Positions 1 through 6,172 of a stretch of 12,043 nt of DNA are shown here, piece after piece (the first letter of the stretch is position 1; every line of letters begins with the position of its first letter). Under the pieces are notes generated by a model. It saw only the letters and a program-made list of their open reading frames with translations. It did not search any database and was not told the DNA's origin. Location: contig JAJYDP010000086.1 in NCBI GenBank assembly GCA_021777365.1, positions 1-12,043 of the forward strand, in the 5' to 3' direction. A program made the position numbers and the translations under genes. The stretch comes from Chloroflexota bacterium (GTDB taxonomy: Bacteria > Chloroflexota > Limnocylindria > Limnocylindrales > CSP1-4).

Positions 1-108
1 GGCAACGAGCCCCTCCGCCTGCCGCCGGACCCTGGGGTCCTCCTCGTAGTAGGAGTGCGTGACGATCAGGATCCGGGGATGCGCGCCGGCAGGGGTCACG
101 GCGGGCAT
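1..108 (-). CDS. Glycosyltransferase, GT4-like N-terminus (partial, cut by window edge)
   Basis: Only the first 36 codons are inside the window; the gene continues past position 1. The translation contains PRILIVTHSYYEEDPRVRRQ, which matches the first beta strand and following helix of GT-B glycosyltransferases of family GT4 ('hydrophobic strand, then D-x-R-v-R-x-a-x-L'). The same N-terminal pattern opens the three complete glycosyltransferases further right in the window. The gene lies 39 bases after the stop of the ABC ATPase on the same strand, so it is probably the third gene of the export operon. The ATG at 108 has no convincing Shine-Dalgarno sequence and overlaps a possible -10 box (TAGCAT, 112 to 107). 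A GTG at 99, seven bases after that box, is an alternative leaderless start. GT4 enzymes transfer sugars from nucleotide donors to a growing glycan at the cytoplasmic membrane face. The sugar is unknown. Confidence 0.75.
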   Translation of the reverse strand, partial: MPAVTPAGAHPRILIVTHSYYEEDPRVRRQAEGLVA

Positions 109-112
109 GCTA
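107..112 (-). promoter_or_regulatory. Possible -10 element TAGCAT before the partial glycosyltransferase
   Basis: On the minus strand the 39-base gap between the ABC ATPase and the partial glycosyltransferase contains CGGTAGCATG (115 to 106). These ten bases also occur at 1879-1888 on the plus strand. TAGCAT fits the TANNNT -10 consensus of high-GC bacteria. A transcript starting about seven bases downstream would begin at or next to the GTG at 99, giving a leaderless message. No clear -35 box is visible. The ATG embedded in the motif could instead simply be the start codon. Confidence 0.3.
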
Positions 113-147
113 CCGCAGCCATCCAGGGGAGCCAGGCCGGCGGCGCG

Positions 148-984
148 CTACGAGGAGGCGAGCTCGTCCAGCGTGACCGGCGGCGGCAGCACGACCGCCT
201 CCCTGGCGGCCTCTTCCTCGGCGAGCCGCGCCTTGCGCTTCCGGACGCGATCCTTGTAGAACTCGACGGTCGCCTGCGGATCGCCCTCGTAGAGCACCTG
301 CCCGAGCTCCATCAGGATCGCGCGGTTGCAGTACTCCGACACCGAGTTGAGGTCGTGCGTGACCAGGACGATCGCCCGCGCTCGCCCGACGAGGTCGCGG
401 ATCCGCTGCTGGCTCCGGGCGCGGAAGTCCTCGTCGCCCGTGCCGAGCACCTCGTCGAGCAGCAGGATGTCCGGGGCGATGGCGGTTGCGATCGAGAAGC
501 CCAGGCGCGCCCGCATCCCCGAGGAGTAGGTCCGTACCGGCGCGTCGATGAACGGGCCGATGTCCGCGAACTCGATGATCGATGGGGTCAGCTCGCGCAT
601 GACGCGGTGGCGGATTCCCATGAAGGCGCCGATCAGCGCGATGTTCTCCCGCCCCGAAACCTCCATCTCGAAGCCGGCACCCAGCGTCAGCAGCGAGGAG
701 ACCCGCCCGCTCACCCGGATCGAGCCCTCGTCCGGGGCCAGGATCCCCGCGAGCGCCAGCAGAAGCGTGCTCTTGCCCGCGCCGTTGGGACCGAGCACGC
801 CGAGCGACTCCCCGTGGGCGATCCTGAAGTCGACGTGGCGGAGCGCCCAGAAGTAGCGGTCGTCCCGCTGCCGGCGGCCGACCCATTCGGCGAGCGATCC
901 CTTGATCGTGGTGCGCCGCGTCAGGTGCAGGTTGTAGCGGACGCCGAGGTCGCGGACGTCGATGGCGTAGGCAGAGCCAGGCAT
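148..984 (-). CDS. Polysaccharide ABC exporter, ATP-binding subunit (Wzt/TagH/KpsT type)
   Basis: A 278-residue nucleotide-binding subunit of an ABC-2 exporter for lipid-linked polysaccharide or teichoic-acid-like polymer, acting at the inner membrane face with the permease encoded just upstream. Visible motifs are the Walker A loop GPNGAGKST (residues 65-73), the LGAGFEMEVSGREN segment (101-114) typical of the Wzt/TagH subfamily at the Q-loop position, the signature YSSGM (153-157), Walker B ILLLDE (173-178) and the switch His (210, VTHD). The N-terminus has the subfamily's 'V.f....' strand and a basic stretch before the Walker A domain. The protein ends in a short, highly charged Arg/Lys/Glu tail (about 248-265). 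It lacks the C-terminal carbohydrate-binding domain found in long Wzt proteins such as the E. coli O9a one, so chain-end recognition by that domain is not expected. The ATG shares its first base with the permease TGA (TGATG), which implies translational coupling. Family assignment is confident; the exported polymer is unknown. Confidence 0.94.
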   Translation of the reverse strand: MPGSAYAIDVRDLGVRYNLHLTRRTTIKGSLAEWVGRRQRDDRYFWALRHVDFRIAHGESLGVLGPNGAGKSTLLLALAGILAPDEGSIRVSGRVSSLLTLGAGFEMEVSGRENIALIGAFMGIRHRVMRELTPSIIEFADIGPFIDAPVRTYSSGMRARLGFSIATAIAPDILLLDEVLGTGDEDFRARSQQRIRDLVGRARAIVLVTHDLNSVSEYCNRAILMELGQVLYEGDPQATVEFYKDRVRKRKARLAEEEAAREAVVLPPPVTLDELASS

Positions 985-1865
985 CAGAGGATCTTCGCGA
1001 AGCCGGTCTCGATCCGCTTGAAGACCCAGATCGAGAACATGAGGAGGACGAGGGAGACGATGAGCACGACGCTGAGCCCGATCCAGTCGGGGGACGTGCC
1101 GTAGTAGGCCACGTTACGGTACGAGGTCAGGATGTAGGTGAACGGGTTGAGGCCCAGGACGTACCCGAAGACGCTCCCCTTCAGCGCGCTGACCGCGTAG
1201 ATCGCCGGCGACATGTAGAACCACACGCGGGTGACGTGGCGCAGCAGGTTCTGCACGTCCCGGTAGAAGGCGTTGACGCCGGAGAAGAAGATCGCCAGCG
1301 CCAGGGTGAAGGCGTACTGCACGGCGGCGATGACCGGGAGCGTCAGCAGCCAGGGGCTGAGGCGGCCGGGATACACGAGGTAGAGCACGGCCAGCGACAG
1401 CAGCCCGAAGCCGAAGGTGATCGTCCCCGCGAGGGTCGCTGCAGCCGGGAGCACGAGCTTGGGGAACTGGATCTGGCGGATCAGGTTGCCGCGCGCCGTC
1501 ACCGACGTGGTGGCATCCAGCAGGGACGTCGAGAACCACTGCCACGGCAGGATCGCCGCGAACAGGAAGAGCGGCGCATCGGCGATCTGCTTCTGGAAGA
1601 CCACCGTGACCAGGATCGAGTAGATGGCCATCGAGAAGAAGGGATCGATGAGCCACCACAGCTGCCCGATCACGGTGTCCGCGTGGGTGCGCTTCAGGTC
1701 GGTCCCCACGAGGTACTGGAGGAGGCGCCCCCGCGTCCGCAGATCCTGGAGTCCCCGGATCACGAGGCGGACGCCGTCGAGGCGCATGAACAGCTCGCGG
1801 AAGCCGGGGGGCCGTTGGGCCGCGGCGGGTCGGGCGTCGGGAGCCACCCGGGCGGGAGTCGTCAT
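984..1865 (-). CDS. Polysaccharide ABC exporter, permease subunit (Wzm/TagG type, ABC-2 membrane family)
   Basis: The transmembrane half of the exporter, 293 residues from the ATG at 1865. About six hydrophobic segments lie near residues 69-92, 98-118, 138-165, 172-198, 211-230 and 261-283. Family signatures are an amphipathic cytoplasmic lead-in followed by ADTVIGQLWWLIDP (62-75), the loop FYRDVQNLL (200-208), FYMSPAIY (216-223) and the NP turn in GLNPFTYIL (238-246). It pairs with the ATPase encoded immediately downstream to move undecaprenyl- or lipid-linked glycan across the membrane. Longer in-frame starts exist at ATG 1886 and GTG 1901. I prefer 1865 because family members have a short lead-in, none of the three starts has a good ribosome site, and a TANNNT box (TACCGT, 1882 to 1877) sits 11 bases before this ATG, which would give a nearly leaderless message. 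The start is therefore uncertain by up to 12 residues; the function is not. Confidence 0.92.
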   Translation of the reverse strand: MTTPARVAPDARPAAAQRPPGFRELFMRLDGVRLVIRGLQDLRTRGRLLQYLVGTDLKRTHADTVIGQLWWLIDPFFSMAIYSILVTVVFQKQIADAPLFLFAAILPWQWFSTSLLDATTSVTARGNLIRQIQFPKLVLPAAATLAGTITFGFGLLSLAVLYLVYPGRLSPWLLTLPVIAAVQYAFTLALAIFFSGVNAFYRDVQNLLRHVTRVWFYMSPAIYAVSALKGSVFGYVLGLNPFTYILTSYRNVAYYGTSPDWIGLSVVLIVSLVLLMFSIWVFKRIETGFAKIL

Positions 1866-1876
1866 TGGCAGCCGGA

Positions 1877-1886
1877 ACGGTAGCAT
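1877..1886. promoter_or_regulatory. Candidate bidirectional promoter core between exporter and UPF0182 genes
   Basis: The block ACGGTAGCAT contains TAGCAT on the plus strand (1881-1886) and TACCGT on the minus strand (1882 to 1877); the two hexamers share two base pairs. Both fit TANNNT. It lies in the 159-base region between the divergent permease and UPF0182 genes. The minus-strand box would start transcription within a few bases of the permease ATG at 1865. The plus-strand box would give the UPF0182 gene a leader of about 130 bases. A weak -35 candidate for the plus direction, TCGTCA at 1859-1864, stands 16 bases upstream. The 10-base block is repeated with one mismatch at 6118-6127, also between divergent genes. 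This is a sequence-based prediction only. Confidence 0.4.
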
Positions 1887-1922
1887 GGGTGGCCCGGGCA
1901 CGTCCGCTCTGCGCGGCCGAGT

Positions 1923-1962
1923 CGCCCCGTCCCGGCGTCGCCGGACCCGACGGCACGGGGCG
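1923..1962 (+). other. Stem-loop in the UPF0182 gene leader
   Basis: A perfect 8-base inverted repeat, CGCCCCGT (1923-1930) and ACGGGGCG (1955-1962), encloses 24 bases that contain a second small hairpin (CCGGC 1932-1936 with GCCGG 1940-1944). Just downstream, CTCCG (1967-1971) pairs with CGGAG (1976-1980) around a GCAT loop. The CTCC at 1967-1970 could alternatively pair with the GGAG of the ribosome site at 2007-2010. The element would be transcribed only if the promoter at 1881 is used. In DNA this GC-rich, some structure is expected by chance, so a regulatory role is speculative. Confidence 0.3.
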
Positions 1963-1980
1963 GAGGCTCCGGCATCGGAG

Positions 1981-2010
1981 TACTGTGTCGCACTGGTCCC
2001 CAGGAAGGAG
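1981..2010 (+). promoter_or_regulatory. Possible proximal -10 box and ribosome binding site of the UPF0182 gene
   Basis: TACTGT at 1981-1986 fits TANNNT and would place a start site near 1993. AGGAAGGAG at 2002-2010 is a strong Shine-Dalgarno match. Its distance to the ATG at 2025 is 14 bases, longer than the usual 5-10, but no other start codon lies at a better distance in this frame. The gene may therefore have two promoters, this one and the distal one at 1881. Confidence 0.4.
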
Positions 2011-2024
2011 CGTAGCTGCGCGAC

Positions 2025-5018
2025 ATGGCATCACAGCGACCATCGGACGACACCCGCTTCGAGGGCATCGGCGACTGGCTGGTGAGCCGCGGCCAGGATG
2101 CCCTCGCCCACGGCGCTGAGAAGCGCCCGCGGAGGGCGGGTCCCGGTCGCACGGGACGCCGCCGCCCGGTGCGGGCTGCGGTGGCCGCGGTCGTCGCGCT
2201 CGTGCTCGTCTGGATCGTCCTCAACTTCCTGTCCGGGCCGGTGGCCGCCTACCTGTGGTTCCAGAACGTGGGCTTCGGCACCGCCTGGGCCGATCAGTTC
2301 GCGTACACCGTCGCGCTGTTCGGGGGCGGCCTGGCCGGCGGCGCGATCCTCCTGCTGGCGAACGTGGCCCTCGCCTGGCGCCTCGGCCTCGAACCGACCG
2401 ACGCGGAGGTGACCGCGCACGGCCGGGCTCGACCCGGCAACGCGCGGGGCGAGGCATGGCTCGTCGCGGCGGCGAATCTCCCGCGCAGGACCGTCCGCCG
2501 GTTGCTGGTCCTGGCGACCCTCCTGCTCGGCCTGGCCCTCGGCTTCTACCTGTCGGGGTCGTGGCAGACCGTGGCGCTGTGGCTGCATCGCGTGCCGTAC
2601 TCGCCGTCGGGGGCGGCCGTCGTCGACCCGGTCTTCGGCCTGGACCTGGGCTGGTGGATGTTCACCTTGCCGCTGCTGCACCTCGTGGCCGCGGTGGGCG
2701 GCGGCCTGCTCCTCGGGAGCCTGCTCCTGACCGGTGCCGCGTACGGCGTGGCCGCGGTGCGGGGAGCGGATGTGACGCGCCGCGGTCCCGTGCTGCACCT
2801 CGCCCTGCTGGGCGGCCTGCTGCTCGCGGCCGTCGCGGCGATGCAGTGGCTCGGCCGATACGACCTCTCGTACGCGCAGAACGGCTTCGTCACGGGGGTC
2901 GGCGCCACCGACGCTGCGGTGCGTCTCCCGCTGGCCGCGGTGACCACGGCATCGACCGCCGTCGCCGCGGTCGGGCTGGTGGTGCTGGCGGTGATCCATA
3001 ACGCCCGGCTCGCGCGGCGCGCCGCCGTCGTGGGCGGCGCCTGGTACCTGGCGCTCCTCGTGGCGGGGACCGTGCTCCCCACGGCCTACCAGAAGCTCGT
3101 CGTGGCGCCCAGCCAGAACCTGGCCGAAGCGCCGTCCATCGCGAACAACATCGCCATGACCCGACGCGCCTTCGCGCTCGACACCTGGAACGTCCAGTCG
3201 GACCCGGGCCGCTCGAGCCTGACCGCAGCCGACGTGAGCAACGACCAGGCGACGTTCAACAACGCGCGCCTGTGGGACGCCCGTCCACTGGCTGCGACGC
3301 TCGACCAGCTCCAGACCGTGCGCCAGTACTACACCTTCACGTCGGTCAACATCGACCGGTACGTCATCAACGGCCAGCCCACCGAGGTCATGCTCTCCGC
3401 GCGTGAGATGGCGCTGACCAAGAGCCAGCCCAACCCGTCGTGGATCGCGGCCCACGTCCTCTACACCCACGGATACGGCCTGGCCATGGTGCCCGTGAAT
3501 GCCGTCGACTCGAACGGCCTGCCCCACCTGATCATCGAGAACCTGCCGGTCACCCAGTCGCCCGGGGCGCCGCTCGTGACGCAGCCGCGCATCTACTTCG
3601 GGCAGCGGCCGTCGAGCTGGGTGCTGGTCGACGCGAAGAGCAACGAGTTCGACTACCCGTCCAGCACCGGCAACGGCAGCGACGTCGACACGCGCTACAC
3701 GGGGACGTCCGGGTTGCCGGTGGGTTCGCCCGCCGAGCGCCTCTTCTGGGCGTGGAACCTGGGCGACCTCAACCTGGCGATCAGCGACCAGGTGACCCCG
3801 CAGACGAGGCTCCTGCTGCACCGCAGCCTGGCGGATCGCCTCGGCACCCTCGCCCCGTTCCTGGCCCTCGACGGCGACCCGTACGTGGTGATCGCGCCGA
3901 ACGGGCACCTGGTCTACGTGCAGGATGCGTACACCATCACGGCCGGGGTGCCCGACGCGACCGCGATGAACGACACCAGCCTCGGCGCAACCTACGACTA
4001 CATCCGCAACAGCGTGAAGATCACCGTCGACGCCTACGACGGCACCACCCACTTCTACGTCGCCGATCCGACCGATCCGCTGATCCGTGCGTGGGAGGGC
4101 GTGTTCCCGGGCATGTTCGAGCCCATTTCGACGATGCCGGAGGGCCTGGCCGCGCACATGCGCACGCCCGAGTCCATGTTCAACGCCCAGACGCAGATGT
4201 ACGCCGCCTACCACGTCACCGACGTGGCCAGCTTCTACAAGGGCGACAACCTCTGGACGGTGCCGTCCGTGACCACGGGCGGTACCCAGGTCCTGCCTCC
4301 GCAGGCGTACTACGTCGAGATGCGCCTGCCGAACCAGGGCACGCCGGAATTCGTGCTGGTCCAGCCCATGGTGCCGGCGTCCCGGCCGAACATGATCGCC
4401 TGGGTGGCAGCCCGGAACGACGGGACGGCGCGGGGCCAGGTGATCGTCTACGAGCTCCCCGCCAACACGACGATCCAGGGCCCCACGCAGATCGAGGCGC
4501 GCATCGACCAGGATCCGGTGATCAGCGCGCAGATCAGCCTGTGGAACCAGAGTGGCTCCCGGGTCATTCGCGGGAGCCTGCTGGTCATCCCGGTCGGCAC
4601 GTCGTTCCTGTACCTCGAGCCGATCTACCTCCAGTCCACCAGCTCGGCGTTCCCGCAGCTGACCAAGGTGGTGGTGGCATCGTCGCAGACGGTCGGCTGG
4701 GGAGACACGCTCCAGGAGGCACTGCAGGCGGTGGTCAGCGGCGCCGGCACCGGCGGTCAGGCGACCACCGGCAGCGGGACGGGCACGGGCGGCGGGTCAA
4801 CGGGCTCCGGTACGACCCCCAGCCCCTCGCCGGGCCCCGGCGGCGGCCTGCCCACCGACTCGGCCGGCCTCATCCAGTACATCGACACTCATTTCGCGGC
4901 GGCCAAGGCAGACCAGGCCAGCGGCGACTTCGTGGGGTACGGCAAGGAGATGCAGCTCGTTCAGTCCGCGCTCGACGCCCTGAGCGCGCTGAACGCCGGG
5001 TCTTCGCCTCTGCCGTAG
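2025..5018 (+). CDS. UPF0182 (COG1615) family membrane protein
   Basis: A 997-residue protein of the widespread but functionally uncharacterised UPF0182 family. Seven hydrophobic helices lie near residues 51-75, 93-118, 158-186, 208-245, 256-275, 301-324 and 333-352, followed by a large, probably extracytoplasmic region. Family hallmarks in order are LPTAYQKLVVAP (351-362), NNIAMTRRAFALD (374-386), then VNIDRYVINGQ, YTHGYG, PRIYFGQRPSS, NEFDYP, LAPFLALDGDPYVV, VQDAYTIT, YIRNSVKITVDAYDG, FPGMFEPI, the MRTPESMFNAQ segment, FYKGDNLWTVP, GPTQIEARIDQDPVIS and FLYLEPIYLQS. Near the C-terminus a Gly/Thr/Ser linker (from about residue 906) leads to a Pro-rich stretch and a final helical segment, which is usual for the family. 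The residues before helix 1 are strongly basic, consistent with a cytoplasmic N-terminus. The gene is convergent with the deacetylase-like gene (69-base gap, no clear terminator) and divergent from the exporter permease, which suggests but does not prove an envelope-glycan role. It has also been seen as a stand-alone gene in other genomes. Confidence 0.95.
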   Translation: MASQRPSDDTRFEGIGDWLVSRGQDALAHGAEKRPRRAGPGRTGRRRPVRAAVAAVVALVLVWIVLNFLSGPVAAYLWFQNVGFGTAWADQFAYTVALFGGGLAGGAILLLANVALAWRLGLEPTDAEVTAHGRARPGNARGEAWLVAAANLPRRTVRRLLVLATLLLGLALGFYLSGSWQTVALWLHRVPYSPSGAAVVDPVFGLDLGWWMFTLPLLHLVAAVGGGLLLGSLLLTGAAYGVAAVRGADVTRRGPVLHLALLGGLLLAAVAAMQWLGRYDLSYAQNGFVTGVGATDAAVRLPLAAVTTASTAVAAVGLVVLAVIHNARLARRAAVVGGAWYLALLVAGTVLPTAYQKLVVAPSQNLAEAPSIANNIAMTRRAFALDTWNVQSDPGRSSLTAADVSNDQATFNNARLWDARPLAATLDQLQTVRQYYTFTSVNIDRYVINGQPTEVMLSAREMALTKSQPNPSWIAAHVLYTHGYGLAMVPVNAVDSNGLPHLIIENLPVTQSPGAPLVTQPRIYFGQRPSSWVLVDAKSNEFDYPSSTGNGSDVDTRYTGTSGLPVGSPAERLFWAWNLGDLNLAISDQVTPQTRLLLHRSLADRLGTLAPFLALDGDPYVVIAPNGHLVYVQDAYTITAGVPDATAMNDTSLGATYDYIRNSVKITVDAYDGTTHFYVADPTDPLIRAWEGVFPGMFEPISTMPEGLAAHMRTPESMFNAQTQMYAAYHVTDVASFYKGDNLWTVPSVTTGGTQVLPPQAYYVEMRLPNQGTPEFVLVQPMVPASRPNMIAWVAARNDGTARGQVIVYELPANTTIQGPTQIEARIDQDPVISAQISLWNQSGSRVIRGSLLVIPVGTSFLYLEPIYLQSTSSAFPQLTKVVVASSQTVGWGDTLQEALQAVVSGAGTGGQATTGSGTGTGGGSTGSGTTPSPSPGPGGGLPTDSAGLIQYIDTHFAAAKADQASGDFVGYGKEMQLVQSALDALSALNAGSSPLP

Positions 5019-5087
5019 TCCGCCGCCGCGAGCCTGCCGGCCGCGAACGCGTCGAGCCTGGCGCGGCGCGCTTGGGCGCGGCCCGCG

Positions 5088-6029
5088 TCACGGGTCCGCG
5101 TCGCCGGTCGACTCCCCGACGGGCTCCTGCCCTGCCAGCAGCGGTTCACCCTCGAAGGCCCACCACGCGGGGTGGATCAGGAACGAGAGCAGCGCGTCCC
5201 GCCGGTCGAACTCCGTGGACGCCATCTGCAGGGGCCGGTTCCAGCGACCATGCGAGTCGGTCAGGTAGTAGCGGTTCCTGATGAAGTTGGCCTCGTAGGT
5301 CAGGCCCAGCGAGGCCATCGATACCGGCCGAAGCTCCACCCGCAGCGCGCGCCCGGATGAGCTATCGGTGCAGGCGATGGTCCGCGATGGCGCTCCGTGC
5401 TCCGGGCGCGGCGCCTCCAGGAAGAGCTCGCCGTTGTTGTAGGCGCAGGTCCGGCAGAGTGGGTCGCCGTGGGCCGCCGTTCCCACCACGTCGAAGCCAC
5501 GGCGCCGGAGGAACTGCAACTCGGCCGACAGGATCTCGACCGGATCCCGGCCGGTCTTCAGGCCGACCGTGATGGCGTTGTTGTGGAGGCCGATCTCGTG
5601 GCCAAGGCGCTGGATCCGCTCCAGCGCCCGCAGGACGTAGCGAGTGGGCGGGCCGGAAAAGCCCCGCCGGTAATACCAGTCCGTGTGCAGCACGTAGTAG
5701 CTGGCGCGGTAGCCGCGGGCGGCCTCCCATTCCGCGAAGCGCACCGCGTTGTCGATGTCGGCGTCGGTGTCGTGGCGCAGCACCACGAGTCGCGGCGAAC
5801 GCCGCTCCGGCGGCAACTCGAACAGCGCGCGAACAGGTATCACGGCCTCCGCCTGGCGGAGGATCGCGTCGAGCCGCTCCAGGTCGTGAGGGCCGAACGC
5901 GCGCCGGCGGACGAGCACGCCCTGCCGATCCGCGAGGAGCGCACGGGGGACGCCGTCGGTCTGGCGCTGCGCGGCCAGGTGACTCCGCACCGCGCGAGCG
6001 AGGGCGCGGACCCGTGCGTCCAGGGTCAT
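5088..6029 (-). CDS. Divergent polysaccharide deacetylase-like protein (NodB/CE4-type fold)
   Basis: A 313-residue protein. Family CE4 enzymes remove N- or O-acetyl groups from glycans using a metal held by Asp and two His residues. Here RHDTD (85-89) after a hydrophobic strand matches NodB motif 1. GHEIGLHNN (143-151) aligns with motif 2 and supplies one His (149), but the second His of the usual H-S/T-x-x-H is absent. AHGDPLCRTCAYNNGE (186-201) and FLIHPAWW (283-290) probably form the later catalytic motifs (the Leu-His loop). This pattern resembles the divergent NodB-homology proteins encoded in O-antigen and capsule clusters rather than chitin or peptidoglycan deacetylases. No signal peptide is visible, so it may act on cytoplasmic lipid-linked glycan. 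The ATG at 6029 is preferred over an upstream TTG at 6056, whose possible ribosome site GGAAGGTGG directly abuts it. It is divergent from the GNAT-like gene, with a shared promoter core. Fold assignment is fairly secure; activity is inferred. Confidence 0.8.
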   Translation of the reverse strand: MTLDARVRALARAVRSHLAAQRQTDGVPRALLADRQGVLVRRRAFGPHDLERLDAILRQAEAVIPVRALFELPPERRSPRLVVLRHDTDADIDNAVRFAEWEAARGYRASYYVLHTDWYYRRGFSGPPTRYVLRALERIQRLGHEIGLHNNAITVGLKTGRDPVEILSAELQFLRRRGFDVVGTAAHGDPLCRTCAYNNGELFLEAPRPEHGAPSRTIACTDSSSGRALRVELRPVSMASLGLTYEANFIRNRYYLTDSHGRWNRPLQMASTEFDRRDALLSFLIHPAWWAFEGEPLLAGQEPVGESTGDADP

Positions 6030-6117
6030 CGCGGCAGCACCATCTCGGGCATGCAACCACCTTCCACGGCGCTCGGCCGCCCTGTGCGGAGCGCCGCGGG
6101 TCCCCGAGAGCCGACGT

Positions 6118-6127
6118 ACGCTAGCAT
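6118..6127. promoter_or_regulatory. Candidate bidirectional promoter core between deacetylase-like and GNAT-like genes
   Basis: ACGCTAGCAT carries TAGCAT on the plus strand (6122-6127) and TAGCGT on the minus strand (6123 to 6118), both TANNNT hexamers sharing two base pairs. It matches the block at 1877-1886 at nine of ten positions, and both are followed by G. In the plus direction it would start a transcript near 6134 with a leader of about 40 bases containing a consensus ribosome site (6156-6163) for the GNAT-like gene. In the minus direction the leader to the deacetylase ATG at 6029 would be about 80 bases. No good -35 hexamer is visible on either side. Confidence 0.42.
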
Positions 6128-6155
6128 GGCGTGCCCGGCGACGTCTCGGCGCGGC

Positions 6156-6163
6156 AGAGGAGG
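6156..6163 (+). promoter_or_regulatory. Ribosome binding site that decides the GNAT-like gene start
   Basis: AGAGGAGG at 6156-6163 is a near-perfect Shine-Dalgarno sequence nine bases before the ATG at 6173. This selects that ATG over the in-frame GTG at 6131. The GTG also lies too close to the predicted -10 box (ending at 6127) to be on the transcript. Confidence 0.75.
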
Positions 6164-6172
6164 CGACGGCGC

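Noticed and set aside
55..1104. Long plus-strand open frame (349 codons) opposite the ABC ATPase
   Set aside because: Its translation is Arg/Asp/Val-rich low-complexity sequence with no domain, and it is antisense to a gene with intact Walker motifs. Such shadows are expected at this GC content.
2031..4214. 727-codon minus-strand open frame inside the UPF0182 gene
   Set aside because: It is rich in Arg, Gly, His and Val with no recognisable motif, while the opposite strand encodes a clearly conserved family along its full length.
5019..5087. Possible terminator between UPF0182 and the deacetylase-like gene
   Set aside because: CGCCGCG (5024-5030) and CGCGGCG (5062-5068) can pair, but the loop is 31 bases and there is no T-run. 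This is not distinguishable from chance in this GC-rich gap.
3440..5281. 613-codon plus-strand open frame overlapping the end of UPF0182 and the deacetylase-like gene
   Set aside because: Its composition is almost all Arg/Pro/Gly/Ala, it has no domain, and it runs through two real genes in other frames.
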